Source of the DNA: Streptomyces taklimakanensis
Lineage (GTDB): Bacteria; Actinomycetota; Actinomycetes; Streptomycetales; Streptomycetaceae
Assembly: GCF_009709575.1 (NCBI RefSeq)
Contig: NZ_WIXO01000001.1
Location: 3,350,001-3,414,000 of the forward strand
Direction of reading: 5' to 3'
Length of the DNA stretch: 64,000 nucleotides
Shown: piece after piece, positions 44,743 through 53,002 of the stretch
How the letters are laid out: each line of letters opens with the position of its first letter
Position numbering within the stretch: the first letter of the stretch is position 1
Translations under genes and position numbers: made by a program
The notes under the pieces: model-generated
Databases searched by the model: none
Told to the model about the DNA's origin: nothing
What the model saw: the letters and a program-made list of their open reading frames with translations, nothing else

Positions 44743-47298
44743 TCAGGGAGCGGCGCGGAACTCCACGGTGGGAGGGAGCCCCGGGAGGTCGGCGCGCCGC
44801 GCCGTCGGCACGACCAGGACCCGGAGCCGGGGGAAGGCCGACAGCCAGGAGAAGTCCGCGCCGTACTCCCCGACCTCCAGCCAGAGGTGGGTCAGCCGGT
44901 CGGTGTCGACGTTCTCGGTCAACTCGTCGGGCACCAGGAGGCGACGCCGGTACTGGACGCGGGCGCGGCCGCCCAGGGAGCGCAGCACCCGCAGGTCGGC
45001 GGGGCCGCGGGCGGAGAAGTACAGGCCGTCCTCGTCGAGGTGGGCGATGATCTCCTCGGCGTAGGCGTCGCGGTCGAAGCGGTGCCAAGCCCAGGCGAGT
45101 TGCCGGCGCACGTCGAGCGAGGGGTGGTCCCGGTACCGGGTCAGCAGCGGGATCGCCGCGTCGGTGCCGATGCGGGTGGCGGTGACGACGACCGCCTCGG
45201 CCACCTCGTCCCTCAGTCCCTCGGGGCCGGGCAGCAACTCCAGGACGAGCGGTCCGCCCAGGCTCGCCAGGCGGACCGCCCACGGGTGGTTCGTCGGCGG
45301 CAGCATCGCCGCGGTGGCGGAGCGGACCCGCTCCCGTACGGCCGGATCCAGTTCGGTGGCGTGCTCCAGGCAGGCCAGCGACAGCAGGACGCTGCGCAGG
45401 GCCCGCTCGCCGTCTCCGGCGACGAGCAGTCCCTCCAGGATGCGGGCGCGCTCGTCCGGGCGGGCGTGGGCCACGGCCATGCGCACCACGTCCTCGAACT
45501 GATCGTGGTGGGCGTTGTCCACCAGCCAGGGGAAGTCCCGGGCCTCCACCAGGGCCTTGGCCGCCAGGTAGTCCTGGAAGGTGCGGTGGACGAAGTCGAT
45601 CCGCCCCGCCGTCGGCTCGCGCAGCAGACCGCTGCGCTCCAGCAGGTACCGCAGCACCTCCTCGGGAGGGGCCTCGATGTAGGCCATCATCGGCAGCGCG
45701 TCGGCCAGGACGGCCAGCGCGTCCACGCGATCCATCTGGGCACGGCCGTTGCGGACCATCCAGTACGCCAGCTTCTGCAAGAGCGTGACCTGCGGCTCCT
45801 TGGAGAGGCGCAGACCACCCTCGCGGTGCACGCCGCGCTCGACGTCGCGCCGCTCCAGCAACATCGACAGCGCGGCCTCGTACAGGTCCCTGCGGCCCTG
45901 CGGCAGGAAGCCGCGCCGCTCTTGGTGCAGGGCGCACAGCAGTCCGCACATCAGGGGGTTGGTGGCCAGCCGGCCGAGGTCGGACCTGGTGCGCAGGCCG
46001 GCCAGCAGGGAGCGGGACGATGCCGGGTCGGCGTCGGCGGCGGCGTGCCAGCGCGTCACGAAGGCGGCCACGTCGTCGCGGTCCATCGGGGCCAGGGTCA
46101 GCTCGCCGAAGCCCTCCGGGGCCAGCCACGCGTCGCGCACCGCCGAGGGACGGGAGGTGACCAGCCAGAGGTTGTCCGGATAGGCGCCGAGCAGGTCGTA
46201 CAGCCACCGGCGGGTCTCCTCGCGCTCCCGCTCGGGGATCTCGTCCACCCCGTCCACCAGCAGCAGCCCGCGGCCGTCCGAGAGCACCCGGTCGGCCCAG
46301 CCGGGCGGCTGCGCCCCGGCGATCGGGCAGCGGACCGCCGCCAGGAAACGGTCGGGCGTGGGCAGCCCGGACGTGGCGAACGACCGCAGCGGGAGGACGA
46401 ACGGGATCCGCCCGGCGATCTCCGGACGCGCCGCGGCCTCCTCGGCTCCCGGACGTCCCGCCGTCACCGCCGTCACCGCCAGCCACTGCACCAGCGTCGT
46501 CTTGCCGGAGCCGGCCGCGCCGCGCAGCAGCGTGCGGGTGCGGTCGGCGAAGATCCGGTCGGTGCGCACCGGGACGGGTCGCGCGCCGTCGTCGTGGTGC
46601 GCCTCCAGGGAGAGGAACGCCGTGTCGAGCCGCCACTCGCGGGAGCGGACCGGGTCGAGGCCGTGGATCGTCAGACGGCCGTGCCTGCGGACGATGTGGT
46701 CGGCGTACCGTTCCTCGAACGCCGCGTCGCCCGCGTGGGGCAACGCGCGCTCGGCGCCGGCCGTCACCCGTGCCTCCAGCGCCGCCTGCCGTCGGGTCTG
46801 CTCGACCAGGGCACGGGCGACGAAGGTGGAGCGCCGGGTGAAGAAGTGGAGGATCTGGCGGCAGGCGGCCTCCAGCAGCGCGTCGTGCAGGACGGCGGCG
46901 TCCCGCGACAGGTCCCGGGTGGGGTCGCCGGCCGCCTCGCGCAGGCGCCGGGCCAGCTCCCGCTCGCCCAGCGCCACGGCCTGGACGTCGTCCATGTCCA
47001 GGTCGCCCAGGGCGTACAGGGTGTCGGCGAGGGCGTGGACGACGGCCCGTTCCTCGCCTCCGGGCGGCCGCTCGGAGGCCGGCAGCGGTCCGACGGCCCG
47101 CTCCAGCAGCTCGGCGGCGAGCCGGCGCAGGTCGTCGCGTCCCAGGGTGCGCTTCTCGCCCCGGAAGGAGAGCCGTCCGCTCAACCGCACCGGCCCGTCC
47201 ACCAGCCCCGCGCCCGGCCCCTCCCGCACGAGCAGCTTCCCGACCAGTGACGTGACGGCTGTCGTCGCCAGTCGTGCCCCGATGGCCGCGACGTCCAC
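44743..47298 (-). CDS. NACHT-domain NTPase 2
   Basis: An 851-residue paralogue with the same architecture: Walker A GAAGSGKTT (Lys266, the same residue number), Walker B LLLVDGVDE, TSRPSAVRDAWLAPEGFGEL, and VHRTFQDYLAAKA. The N-terminal helical part and the Leu-rich end (LTHLWLEVGEYGADFSWLSAF) align throughout. GTG at 47298 gives equal length; the ATG at 47415 would add 39 residues across the promoter. TACGAT (47345-47350, this strand) is a probable -10. It leads a two-gene unit with NACHT 1, 108 nt apart. Confidence 0.85.
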   Translation of the reverse strand: MDVAAIGARLATTAVTSLVGKLLVREGPGAGLVDGPVRLSGRLSFRGEKRTLGRDDLRRLAAELLERAVGPLPASERPPGGEERAVVHALADTLYALGDLDMDDVQAVALGERELARRLREAAGDPTRDLSRDAAVLHDALLEAACRQILHFFTRRSTFVARALVEQTRRQAALEARVTAGAERALPHAGDAAFEERYADHIVRRHGRLTIHGLDPVRSREWRLDTAFLSLEAHHDDGARPVPVRTDRIFADRTRTLLRGAAGSGKTTLVQWLAVTAVTAGRPGAEEAAARPEIAGRIPFVLPLRSFATSGLPTPDRFLAAVRCPIAGAQPPGWADRVLSDGRGLLLVDGVDEIPEREREETRRWLYDLLGAYPDNLWLVTSRPSAVRDAWLAPEGFGELTLAPMDRDDVAAFVTRWHAAADADPASSRSLLAGLRTRSDLGRLATNPLMCGLLCALHQERRGFLPQGRRDLYEAALSMLLERRDVERGVHREGGLRLSKEPQVTLLQKLAYWMVRNGRAQMDRVDALAVLADALPMMAYIEAPPEEVLRYLLERSGLLREPTAGRIDFVHRTFQDYLAAKALVEARDFPWLVDNAHHDQFEDVVRMAVAHARPDERARILEGLLVAGDGERALRSVLLSLACLEHATELDPAVRERVRSATAAMLPPTNHPWAVRLASLGGPLVLELLPGPEGLRDEVAEAVVVTATRIGTDAAIPLLTRYRDHPSLDVRRQLAWAWHRFDRDAYAEEIIAHLDEDGLYFSARGPADLRVLRSLGGRARVQYRRRLLVPDELTENVDTDRLTHLWLEVGEYGADFSWLSAFPRLRVLVVPTARRADLPGLPPTVEFRAAP

Positions 47299-47441
47299 GG
47301 GCCCCCCTGTCTCACGATCCTGTCCCCATCCCGACCCTGGAGAGATCGTAGGGCCGGACGCCGTCCACAGGCGTGCGGCGGGCGGACGCTGCCTACCGTG
47401 GAAGCACGGGTTCACACCGACACCGGCCGTGGGAGCACATC

Positions 47442-47891
47442 ATGATCAAGGGGCTGGCGACAGTCACCGTGTGGTCGACCGACCAGGAGCGGGACCTCGC
47501 GTTCTTCACCGAGAAGCTCGGCTTCGAGGTGCGCGGCGACATCTCCACGGGAACGTCGCGCCGGATCACCGTCGGCGCCAAGGGCCAGCCGGACGTCGAG
47601 CTGACGCTGATGCGCACGGACGACTCCGGACTCGACCCGGAGTCGGCCGAGGCACTGGCGCGACTGGTCGGCACCGGGGTGCTGGGTGCGGGCGAGATGC
47701 GGACGGACGACTGCCGCGCCGCCTACGAGGAGCTGAGGGCACGGGGCGTGGAGTTCCTCCAGGAACCGAGGGAGCGACCGTACGGCACCGAGGCGGTCTT
47801 CCGTGACGAGTCCGGCAACCGGTACTCGCTGACCGAGCGCCGCACGGTCGGGTCGGAGCCGGGCAGGGAGTGGTCGGAGGTCTGCGACTGA
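47442..47891 (+). CDS. VOC/glyoxalase-family protein
   Basis: A 149-residue vicinal-oxygen-chelate protein: GLATVTVWSTDQERDLAFFTEKLGF opens the first beta-alpha-beta module, and the end holds FRDESGNRYSLTER with the second-half Glu. The first ligand His is replaced by Thr/Trp (TVTVWS), so metal binding is uncertain and it may be a binding protein. GGGAG lies before the ATG, and TACCGT (47394-47399) gives a short leader. Divergent from the NACHT pair; there is no evidence that they are related. Confidence 0.8.
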   Translation: MIKGLATVTVWSTDQERDLAFFTEKLGFEVRGDISTGTSRRITVGAKGQPDVELTLMRTDDSGLDPESAEALARLVGTGVLGAGEMRTDDCRAAYEELRARGVEFLQEPRERPYGTEAVFRDESGNRYSLTERRTVGSEPGREWSEVCD

Positions 47892-47972
47892 CGCCCCGGT
47901 CGCCCGGTGCCCCGCCGGCCCGACTCCCGGGGCCGGCTCGGTTCCGGGAGTCGGCACGGGCGGCCGGCGGCA

Positions 47973-49355
47973 TCACGGGCGAGGGGCGTCCGGAGGCGCG
48001 TCGGGCAGCCACAGGACGGCCATGGCACCGCTCGGTTCGGCGTTGCGGAAGGTCAGGCGGGCACCGAGGACCCGCGCCTGCCCCGCCGCGATCGTCAACC
48101 CCAGACCGTGTCCCCGGCCCGCCCGGTCCGTGCTGCCGGTGCGGAAGCGGCTGGGCCCCTCGGCCAACAGCGCGGGCGGGAAGCCGGGACCGTGGTCGCG
48201 CACCCGCAGCCTGCGGCCGTCCACGGTCACCTCGATCGGGGGCCGGCCGTGGCGCGCGGCGTTGGCCAGGAGGTTGCCGAGGATCCGCTCCAGCCGGCGC
48301 GGGTCGGTGGTCACCACCGCGTCCCGCCGTACGGTCAGCTCCACCTCGGGCTCCGGCGTACGCACCCGCCGCGCGACGAACTCGGCCAGCGCCACCTCCT
48401 GGAGCTCCGCGCGTTCGGCGGCTCCGTCCAGCCGGGCGACCTCCAGCACGTCCTCCACCAGGGTGCGCAGCGCCTGCGCCCGGTCGCGGACCAGCTCGGT
48501 GGGACGGCCGGGCGGCAACAGCTCGGCGGCGGTCACCAGCCCGGTCACCGGGGTGCGCAGTTCGTGCGCGATGTCGGCGGTGACCCGCCGCTCGGCCTCC
48601 AGACGCTGCTGGAGGGCGTCGGCCATCCGGTCGACGGCCCGTGCCAGATCGTCGGTCTCGTCCCGCACCCGGCCGCCGATCGCCTCCCGCACGCGCACCC
48701 GGGTCTCACCCTGGGCGACCCGCCCCGCCGCGACGGCCGCCTGGCGCAGCCGCCGGGAGAGCTGCCCGCCGATCAGCACGCCCAACACGGTGCCGCCCAG
48801 CACCACCGAGGCCGAGCCGAGCACCAGCACCCGGTCGAGGTCGGCGAGGACGGCGTAGCGGTCGGTGAAGCGGGTGTGCAGGGAGAGCGCCTGGCCGTCG
48901 GGCAGCGGTGTGGCCGCCCAGACGTCCAGGGCCTGGCCGGGCTCCTCCACCACGTAGGTGGCGCGCTCGCCCCGGGCCACGGCCTCCGCCAGCGGGGCGG
49001 GCAACCTCGGGTCGTCGATCTCGGCGCCGAACGGGAGGCGGCCCAGGGACTCGTAGATCCGCTGGGCGGCCAGTACCCGCTCGTTCTGCACATCGCGGCT
49101 GTTGCCGAGCATCGAGGAGCGGGCGGCGTTGTGCACCACCAGGCTCAGGACCAGCGCCACCAGCGCGCCGACGGCGGCGATGGCGGCGCTGAGCTTCCAC
49201 CGCAGACCGGTGCGCGGCGTCCAGCGGGACAGGAGACGGCCGAGGAAGCGGAACACCCGGCGGAACCCCCGGCGGGGGGACCGGGCCCGTCCCGGCCACC
49301 GCGGGCGGCGCGAGGCGGGGACGTCGGAGGCGGACGGGAGGGGGGAGGGAGGCAA
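47973..49355 (-). CDS. cseC: sensor histidine kinase of the SigE system
   Basis: A 460-residue envelope-stress kinase. Two membrane spans (about residues 54-70 and 180-205) bracket an extracytoplasmic domain, then HAMP, the HisKA motif VTADIAHELRTPVTG, and HATPase boxes NLLANAARHG, RDHGPGFPP and GHGLGLTIAAG. In S. coelicolor CseC detects cell-wall damage and phosphorylates CseB. The start is a TTG at 49355, 7 nt after the cseB stop; GTG near residue 34 is an alternative. Last gene of sigE-cseA-cseB-cseC. Confidence 0.93.
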   Translation of the reverse strand: MPPSPLPSASDVPASRRPRWPGRARSPRRGFRRVFRFLGRLLSRWTPRTGLRWKLSAAIAAVGALVALVLSLVVHNAARSSMLGNSRDVQNERVLAAQRIYESLGRLPFGAEIDDPRLPAPLAEAVARGERATYVVEEPGQALDVWAATPLPDGQALSLHTRFTDRYAVLADLDRVLVLGSASVVLGGTVLGVLIGGQLSRRLRQAAVAAGRVAQGETRVRVREAIGGRVRDETDDLARAVDRMADALQQRLEAERRVTADIAHELRTPVTGLVTAAELLPPGRPTELVRDRAQALRTLVEDVLEVARLDGAAERAELQEVALAEFVARRVRTPEPEVELTVRRDAVVTTDPRRLERILGNLLANAARHGRPPIEVTVDGRRLRVRDHGPGFPPALLAEGPSRFRTGSTDRAGRGHGLGLTIAAGQARVLGARLTFRNAEPSGAMAVLWLPDAPPDAPRP

Positions 49356-49362
49356 CCGCGGC

Positions 49363-50061
49363 TCAGCCCCTCAGCTTGTAGCCGAAGCCGCGGACCGTCT
49401 CGATCCGCCGCTGACCTATCTTGCCGCGCAGCCGCTGGACGTGGACGTCCACGACCCGGGTGTCGCCGCCCCAGCCGTAGTCCCAGACCCGCTCCAGCAA
49501 CCGGTCACGGCTGAGCACCGTGCCCGGCGCGGCGGAGAACTCCAGCAGCAGCCGCATCTCCGTGGGGGTCAACGGCACCGGCTCCCCGGCCCGCCGCACC
49601 TCCATGCCCTCGGTGTCGACCTCCAGATCACCGAAGCGCAGCGGCCCCGTCTCCGGGTCCTCCTCCCCGTCGTCGTCCGCGGCGCTCCTGGCGTGGTCGA
49701 AGCGCCGCAGCACCGCGCGGATGCGGGCGACCAGCACCGCGCCGTCGAACGGTTTGGTCACGTAGTCGTCGGCACCGGCCTCCAGGCCCAGCACCACGTC
49801 GATGGAGTCGGCCCGCGCCGACACCATGATCACGGGAATCACCGACTCGTCCCGGATGCGGCGGCACAGGCTCACCCCGTCCAGGCCCGGCACCATCACG
49901 TCCAGGAGCGCGATGTCGGGCGTCCGGGAGCGGAACGCCGCCAGCCCTTCCAGCCCGTCCGCCACCGCGGTCACCGTGAAGCCGACCCGTTCCAGGGCCA
50001 ACTGGGTGGCCTCCCGGATGACGTCGTCGTCCTCCACGAAGAGCACGTGGGTATCGGCCAT
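49363..50061 (-). CDS. cseB: OmpR-family response regulator
   Basis: A 232-residue regulator with receiver Asp in IALLDVMVPGLDG (about residue 55), Lys in DDYVTKPFD, and a C-terminal OmpR winged helix (LTPTEMRLLLEFSAAPGTVLSR, VDVHVQRLRGKI). In S. coelicolor CseB activates the sigE promoter. GAGGAAGG precedes the ATG. The 47 nt between cseA stop and this start are largely four 10-bp repeats, described separately. Confidence 0.95.
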   Translation of the reverse strand: MADTHVLFVEDDDVIREATQLALERVGFTVTAVADGLEGLAAFRSRTPDIALLDVMVPGLDGVSLCRRIRDESVIPVIMVSARADSIDVVLGLEAGADDYVTKPFDGAVLVARIRAVLRRFDHARSAADDDGEEDPETGPLRFGDLEVDTEGMEVRRAGEPVPLTPTEMRLLLEFSAAPGTVLSRDRLLERVWDYGWGGDTRVVDVHVQRLRGKIGQRRIETVRGFGYKLRG

Positions 50062-50080
50062 CCGTCCTTCCTCAGCCCTC

Positions 50081-50120
50081 GTCGGTCCTCATCGGTCCTC
50101 ATCGGTCCTCATCGGTCCTC
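50081..50120. repeat. four tandem 10-bp repeats at the cseA-cseB junction
   Basis: Units at 50081, 50091, 50101 and 50111 read (a/g)tcggtcctc on the plus strand, gaggaccgat on the coding strand. They contain the cseA stop codon and repeated GAGGA-ccg-ATGA cassettes, giving 7- and 6-codon micro-frames. Confidence 0.9.
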
Positions 50121-50921
50121 GCCGTCCGCGTCGGTCGCGCCGTCCGCGGAACCGGAACCGTCGCTCCGCCGCCCCTCCTGCGAGGGGCTCGGCGCCTCTC
50201 CCGGTGCCCCCGCGGCCTCGAACACGCGCTCCTTCTCGGTGAACCGCTCGTCCTCCCACACGTAGACGACCACCTCCCGGGCCGAGGGGCAGCACACGGG
50301 GTCGCCGTCCGCGTAGACCTGCTGGCTCACCCGCAGCCTTCCGCCGTCCGCCTCGGCGTGCACGGGGGGGTCCTCGGCCGAGAAGACGCCGACGTACTGC
50401 CCGTTGGTGCTCTGCCGGTAGACGTAGGAGCCCACTCCCATGCCGCCGTCGCAGTCCGAGACGTTGACCAGGACGTCATAGGCGTGGCCGTCGGTCAACC
50501 GACCGTACGACACGTCCACCGGCCAGACCTCGGCCTCGGCGGAGCACGGCCGCAGGGCCTTCTTGACGTTGCCGCCGACCTTGGGATCCTCGCGCAGCAG
50601 CTCCAGGACGTCCAGTTCGCCCTCGGTGTCCGGCGGGTAGACGGGCCGGGCCCCGGTGGGCGCCGGCGAAGGGAGCGGCCCCTCGGGCGCCGGCTTGGTC
50701 CCGGGCGGCCCCCGGAACGCGGAGGGCGGCGGACTCACGGGCAGGGGGGACGCCTCGGGGCTCGGGAGCGCGGAGGAGGAACCGGCGGACGACTCGATCC
50801 GCACACCGCCGTCGTCACACCCGGCGAGCACGGACGCCAGCAGCACGGTGGCGGTGGCCACCGCCACCGCCGCTCGCCCGCCGGACGCCACCGCCACCAC
50901 CGCTCCTCGTCTTCCTGCCAC
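50109..50921 (-). CDS. cseA: CseA lipoprotein, negative modulator of SigE
   Basis: A 270-residue lipoprotein: signal peptide with lipobox SVLAGC (Cys near residue 35), a Ser/Pro-rich spacer, then a folded region with conserved EGELDVLELLREDPKVGGNVKKAL-like start and Cys pairs (DPVCCPS, VSDCDGG). In S. coelicolor CseA is an extracytoplasmic lipoprotein whose loss raises sigE expression. GTG at 50921 has GGAG close upstream and gives Arg-containing n-region; in-frame GTGs ~24 nt later are possible. It follows sigE by 74 nt. Confidence 0.85.
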   Translation of the reverse strand: MAGRRGAVVAVASGGRAAVAVATATVLLASVLAGCDDGGVRIESSAGSSSALPSPEASPLPVSPPPSAFRGPPGTKPAPEGPLPSPAPTGARPVYPPDTEGELDVLELLREDPKVGGNVKKALRPCSAEAEVWPVDVSYGRLTDGHAYDVLVNVSDCDGGMGVGSYVYRQSTNGQYVGVFSAEDPPVHAEADGGRLRVSQQVYADGDPVCCPSAREVVVYVWEDERFTEKERVFEAAGAPGEAPSPSQEGRRSDGSGSADGATDADGEDR

Positions 50922-50995
50922 GCTCTCCGTGCGCTTCGTGCGCTTCCTGTGTCCCGGCCGCTTCGAACCTCGGGCGCTCGGGCACCCCCGACGCC

Positions 50996-51598
50996 CTAGG
51001 CGGCGGTCGCCACCACCGGCTCGTCCTCCCCGCCGGCGCCGGCACCGGGCTCCCGGGGCTCCCGGCGGCCGCGGAACTCCCGGCGGTCCCGGCTCTCGAG
51101 CTCCTCGCGCAGCCGTGCCAGCCCCCGGTGCAGGGTGCTCTTGACGGTACCCGGCGACATGCCGAGGGCCGCGGCCGTCTCCTCGGTGCTCATCTGCTCC
51201 CAGTGGCGCAGCACGACCACGCCACGCTGCCTGGGGGGCAGCACCTCCAGTATGTCCAGGAGCAGAGCCCGGTCGGCGTGTCGCTCGGTGCCGTCGTCGA
51301 CGCTGATCGCGTCCGGCGGCAGCTCGGTGGGCACCTCGTCCAGTTTGCGGGCGCGCCACCACTGGGTGCGGGTGTTGAGCATCACCCGGCGCAGATAGGC
51401 GTCGGCGAGCGACTTGTCGGCGATGCCGTCCCAGCGCCCGTAGGTGCGAGCCAGGGCGGTCTGGAGCAGGTCCTGGGCGTCGGCCGGGTCGGAGACGAGG
51501 CGGCGGGCGCTGCGCAGCAGGGCGTCGTGCCGCGTCCGGACGTACTCCTCGAAGTCCAGTGCCGGTGCCTGCCGCGACGTGGCTGCGGTGGTGGGCAT
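50996..51598 (-). CDS. sigE: ECF sigma factor SigE
   Basis: A 200-residue extracytoplasmic-function sigma factor. Region 2 includes FEEYVRTRHDALLRSARRLV and DAQDLLQTALARTYGRWDGI; region 4 contains PRQRGVVVLRHW and STEETAAALGMSPGTVKS. No anti-sigma gene is adjacent; control is through CseBC at the level of transcription. It directs cell-envelope stress genes in S. coelicolor. The C-terminal ~25 residues are a variable Arg/Glu/Gly tail. GGGAGG precedes the ATG. Confidence 0.96.
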   Translation of the reverse strand: MPTTAATSRQAPALDFEEYVRTRHDALLRSARRLVSDPADAQDLLQTALARTYGRWDGIADKSLADAYLRRVMLNTRTQWWRARKLDEVPTELPPDAISVDDGTERHADRALLLDILEVLPPRQRGVVVLRHWEQMSTEETAAALGMSPGTVKSTLHRGLARLREELESRDRREFRGRREPREPGAGAGGEDEPVVATAA

Positions 51599-51643
51599 GG
51601 CCGCCTCCCGTGGTCTTCCCGTCCTGTGCTCGGTCAGGCAGGG

Positions 51644-51721
51644 ACGCTACGGAGACGGTGTTGCGGCCCGCCCCACGACGGGGCACGGGGACCGCACGGC
51701 CGGCCGACGGTTGTGTAACGG
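51644..51721 (-). promoter_or_regulatory. putative sigE promoter and upstream direct repeats
   Basis: TAGCGT (51644-51649, this strand) is a -10-like box about 45 nt before the start. No good -35 is seen, as for activator-dependent promoters. Upstream, two CCGT half-sites 11 nt apart (51707-51710 and 51718-51721) have the spacing expected for an OmpR-type dimer such as CseB. Confidence 0.35.
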
Positions 51722-51782
51722 TCCGGGTGGCGGGGGAGGGACGGCGGCCGCGGAGGGACGGCGCCGCCCCGCCGCCCGCCGC

Positions 51783-52745
51783 CTACCGGCCCAGACCCCG
51801 CCCCTGGGGCAGCCGGTAGACACCGCCCTCCAGGGATTCCACCAGACCGTCCGCGACCAGCCCGTCCAGGGCGCGGGACCGCTGCACCGGTTCGTCCCAC
51901 ACCTTGTCCAGGACGGCCTGGGGCACCGGCTCCACGGCCTCCCGCAACACGGCCAGCAACCGGCCGCGCACCTGACGGTCGGTGCCCGCGTAGCTCTGGC
52001 CGCGACGCGGCGGACCGTCGTGCGCGGGCGAGCCCGCCCGGCGCCAGGCGCACAGATCGGCGATCGGACAGCGCGCACAGTCCGGTCTGCGCGCCGTGCA
52101 CACCAGGGCGCCCAGCTCCATGGTCGCCGCCGCCCAGCGCGCCGCGGTCGACTCGTCCTCGGGAAGGACCGCACGGGCCAACCTGCGCTCGGCGGCGGTG
52201 GTGGCGGTCGGCGGGAACTCGCGTCCACCGAACGCGCGGGCGAAGACCCGTCGGACGTTGGTGTCCAGCACCGCGTGCCGCTGCCCGTAGGCGAAGGAGG
52301 CCACGGCCGCCGCCGTGTACTCGCCCACTCCCGGCAGGGCCAGGAGCTGGGCGTGCTCGCGTGGGACGTCGCCGCCGTGCCGTTCCGTTATGGCGGCGGC
52401 CGCGCCGTGCAGCCGCAGGGCACGGCGGGGATAGCCCAGCCGGCCCCAGGCGCGCACCGCCTCGCCGGGCGGCTCGGCGGCCAGGTCGGCGGGGCGCGGC
52501 CAGCGGGCGAGCCACTGCTCGTACACGGGCAGCACCCGGCTGACGGGGGTCTGCTGGAGCATGAACTCGCTGACCATCACGCCCCAGGCACCCGCCTCGG
52601 GGCGGCGCCAGGGCAGGTCGCGGGCGTTCTCGGCGAACCAGTCGATGACCGGTCCGTGCAGGTCGGTCGGGGCGGGGGAGTCGACGGGGCGGGGACCGGT
52701 CGGATGGAGACCGGTGGCGCTTTGTTCGGATGTGGTCGCAGTCAT
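51783..52745 (-). CDS. mutY: A/G-specific adenine glycosylase
   Basis: A 320-residue base-excision enzyme removing A opposite 8-oxoG. Visible: DLPWRRPEAGAWGVMVSEFMLQQT, the helix-hairpin-helix LPGVGEYTAAAV, catalytic Asp in AVLDTNVRRV, and the 4Fe-4S ligands C-x6-C-x2-C-x5-C in CTARRPDCARCPIADLC. The long MutY C-terminal NUDIX-like domain is short here, as in many actinobacteria. ATG at 52745 is preferred; the frame extends upstream without good codon use. Confidence 0.93.
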   Translation of the reverse strand: MTATTSEQSATGLHPTGPRPVDSPAPTDLHGPVIDWFAENARDLPWRRPEAGAWGVMVSEFMLQQTPVSRVLPVYEQWLARWPRPADLAAEPPGEAVRAWGRLGYPRRALRLHGAAAAITERHGGDVPREHAQLLALPGVGEYTAAAVASFAYGQRHAVLDTNVRRVFARAFGGREFPPTATTAAERRLARAVLPEDESTAARWAAATMELGALVCTARRPDCARCPIADLCAWRRAGSPAHDGPPRRGQSYAGTDRQVRGRLLAVLREAVEPVPQAVLDKVWDEPVQRSRALDGLVADGLVESLEGGVYRLPQGRGLGR

Positions 52746-53002
52746 GGCGGTTCCGATCCTGACACGACGGGGCGCGGCAGCGAAGCGGCCCGCGCCGATG
52801 TGCCGCGGGCACCACCCGTCCCGACCGCCGGACGTCACCCCGTCCTCCCAACGCACCGTCCGTCCCGTGGGGCGGCCGCTGCCCGGCGCCCCGTCGTTCT
52901 CGCCGGTCCCCCGACGAGGTGACCCCCCACCTCCCGAGGCCGGGTGCACACCCGACTTTCGACAGGGGCGGGGCCCCATCGGCGGCCGGTAGCGTCGGGA
53001 CG

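Noticed and set aside
41834..46636. 1600-codon minus-strand frame across both NACHT genes
   Set aside because: Wrong frame relative to the NACHT motifs, runs through both real genes and the clpC terminator; Arg/Pro/Gly-rich shadow.
42070..47298. Prophage or integrated element carrying the NACHT pair
   Set aside because: No integrase, attachment-site repeat, tRNA or compositional break flanks the genes; they sit between conserved core loci.
50922..51686. N-terminal extension of cseA through sigE
   Set aside because: The frame is open only as a shadow of sigE; CseA has its own signal peptide beginning at 50921.
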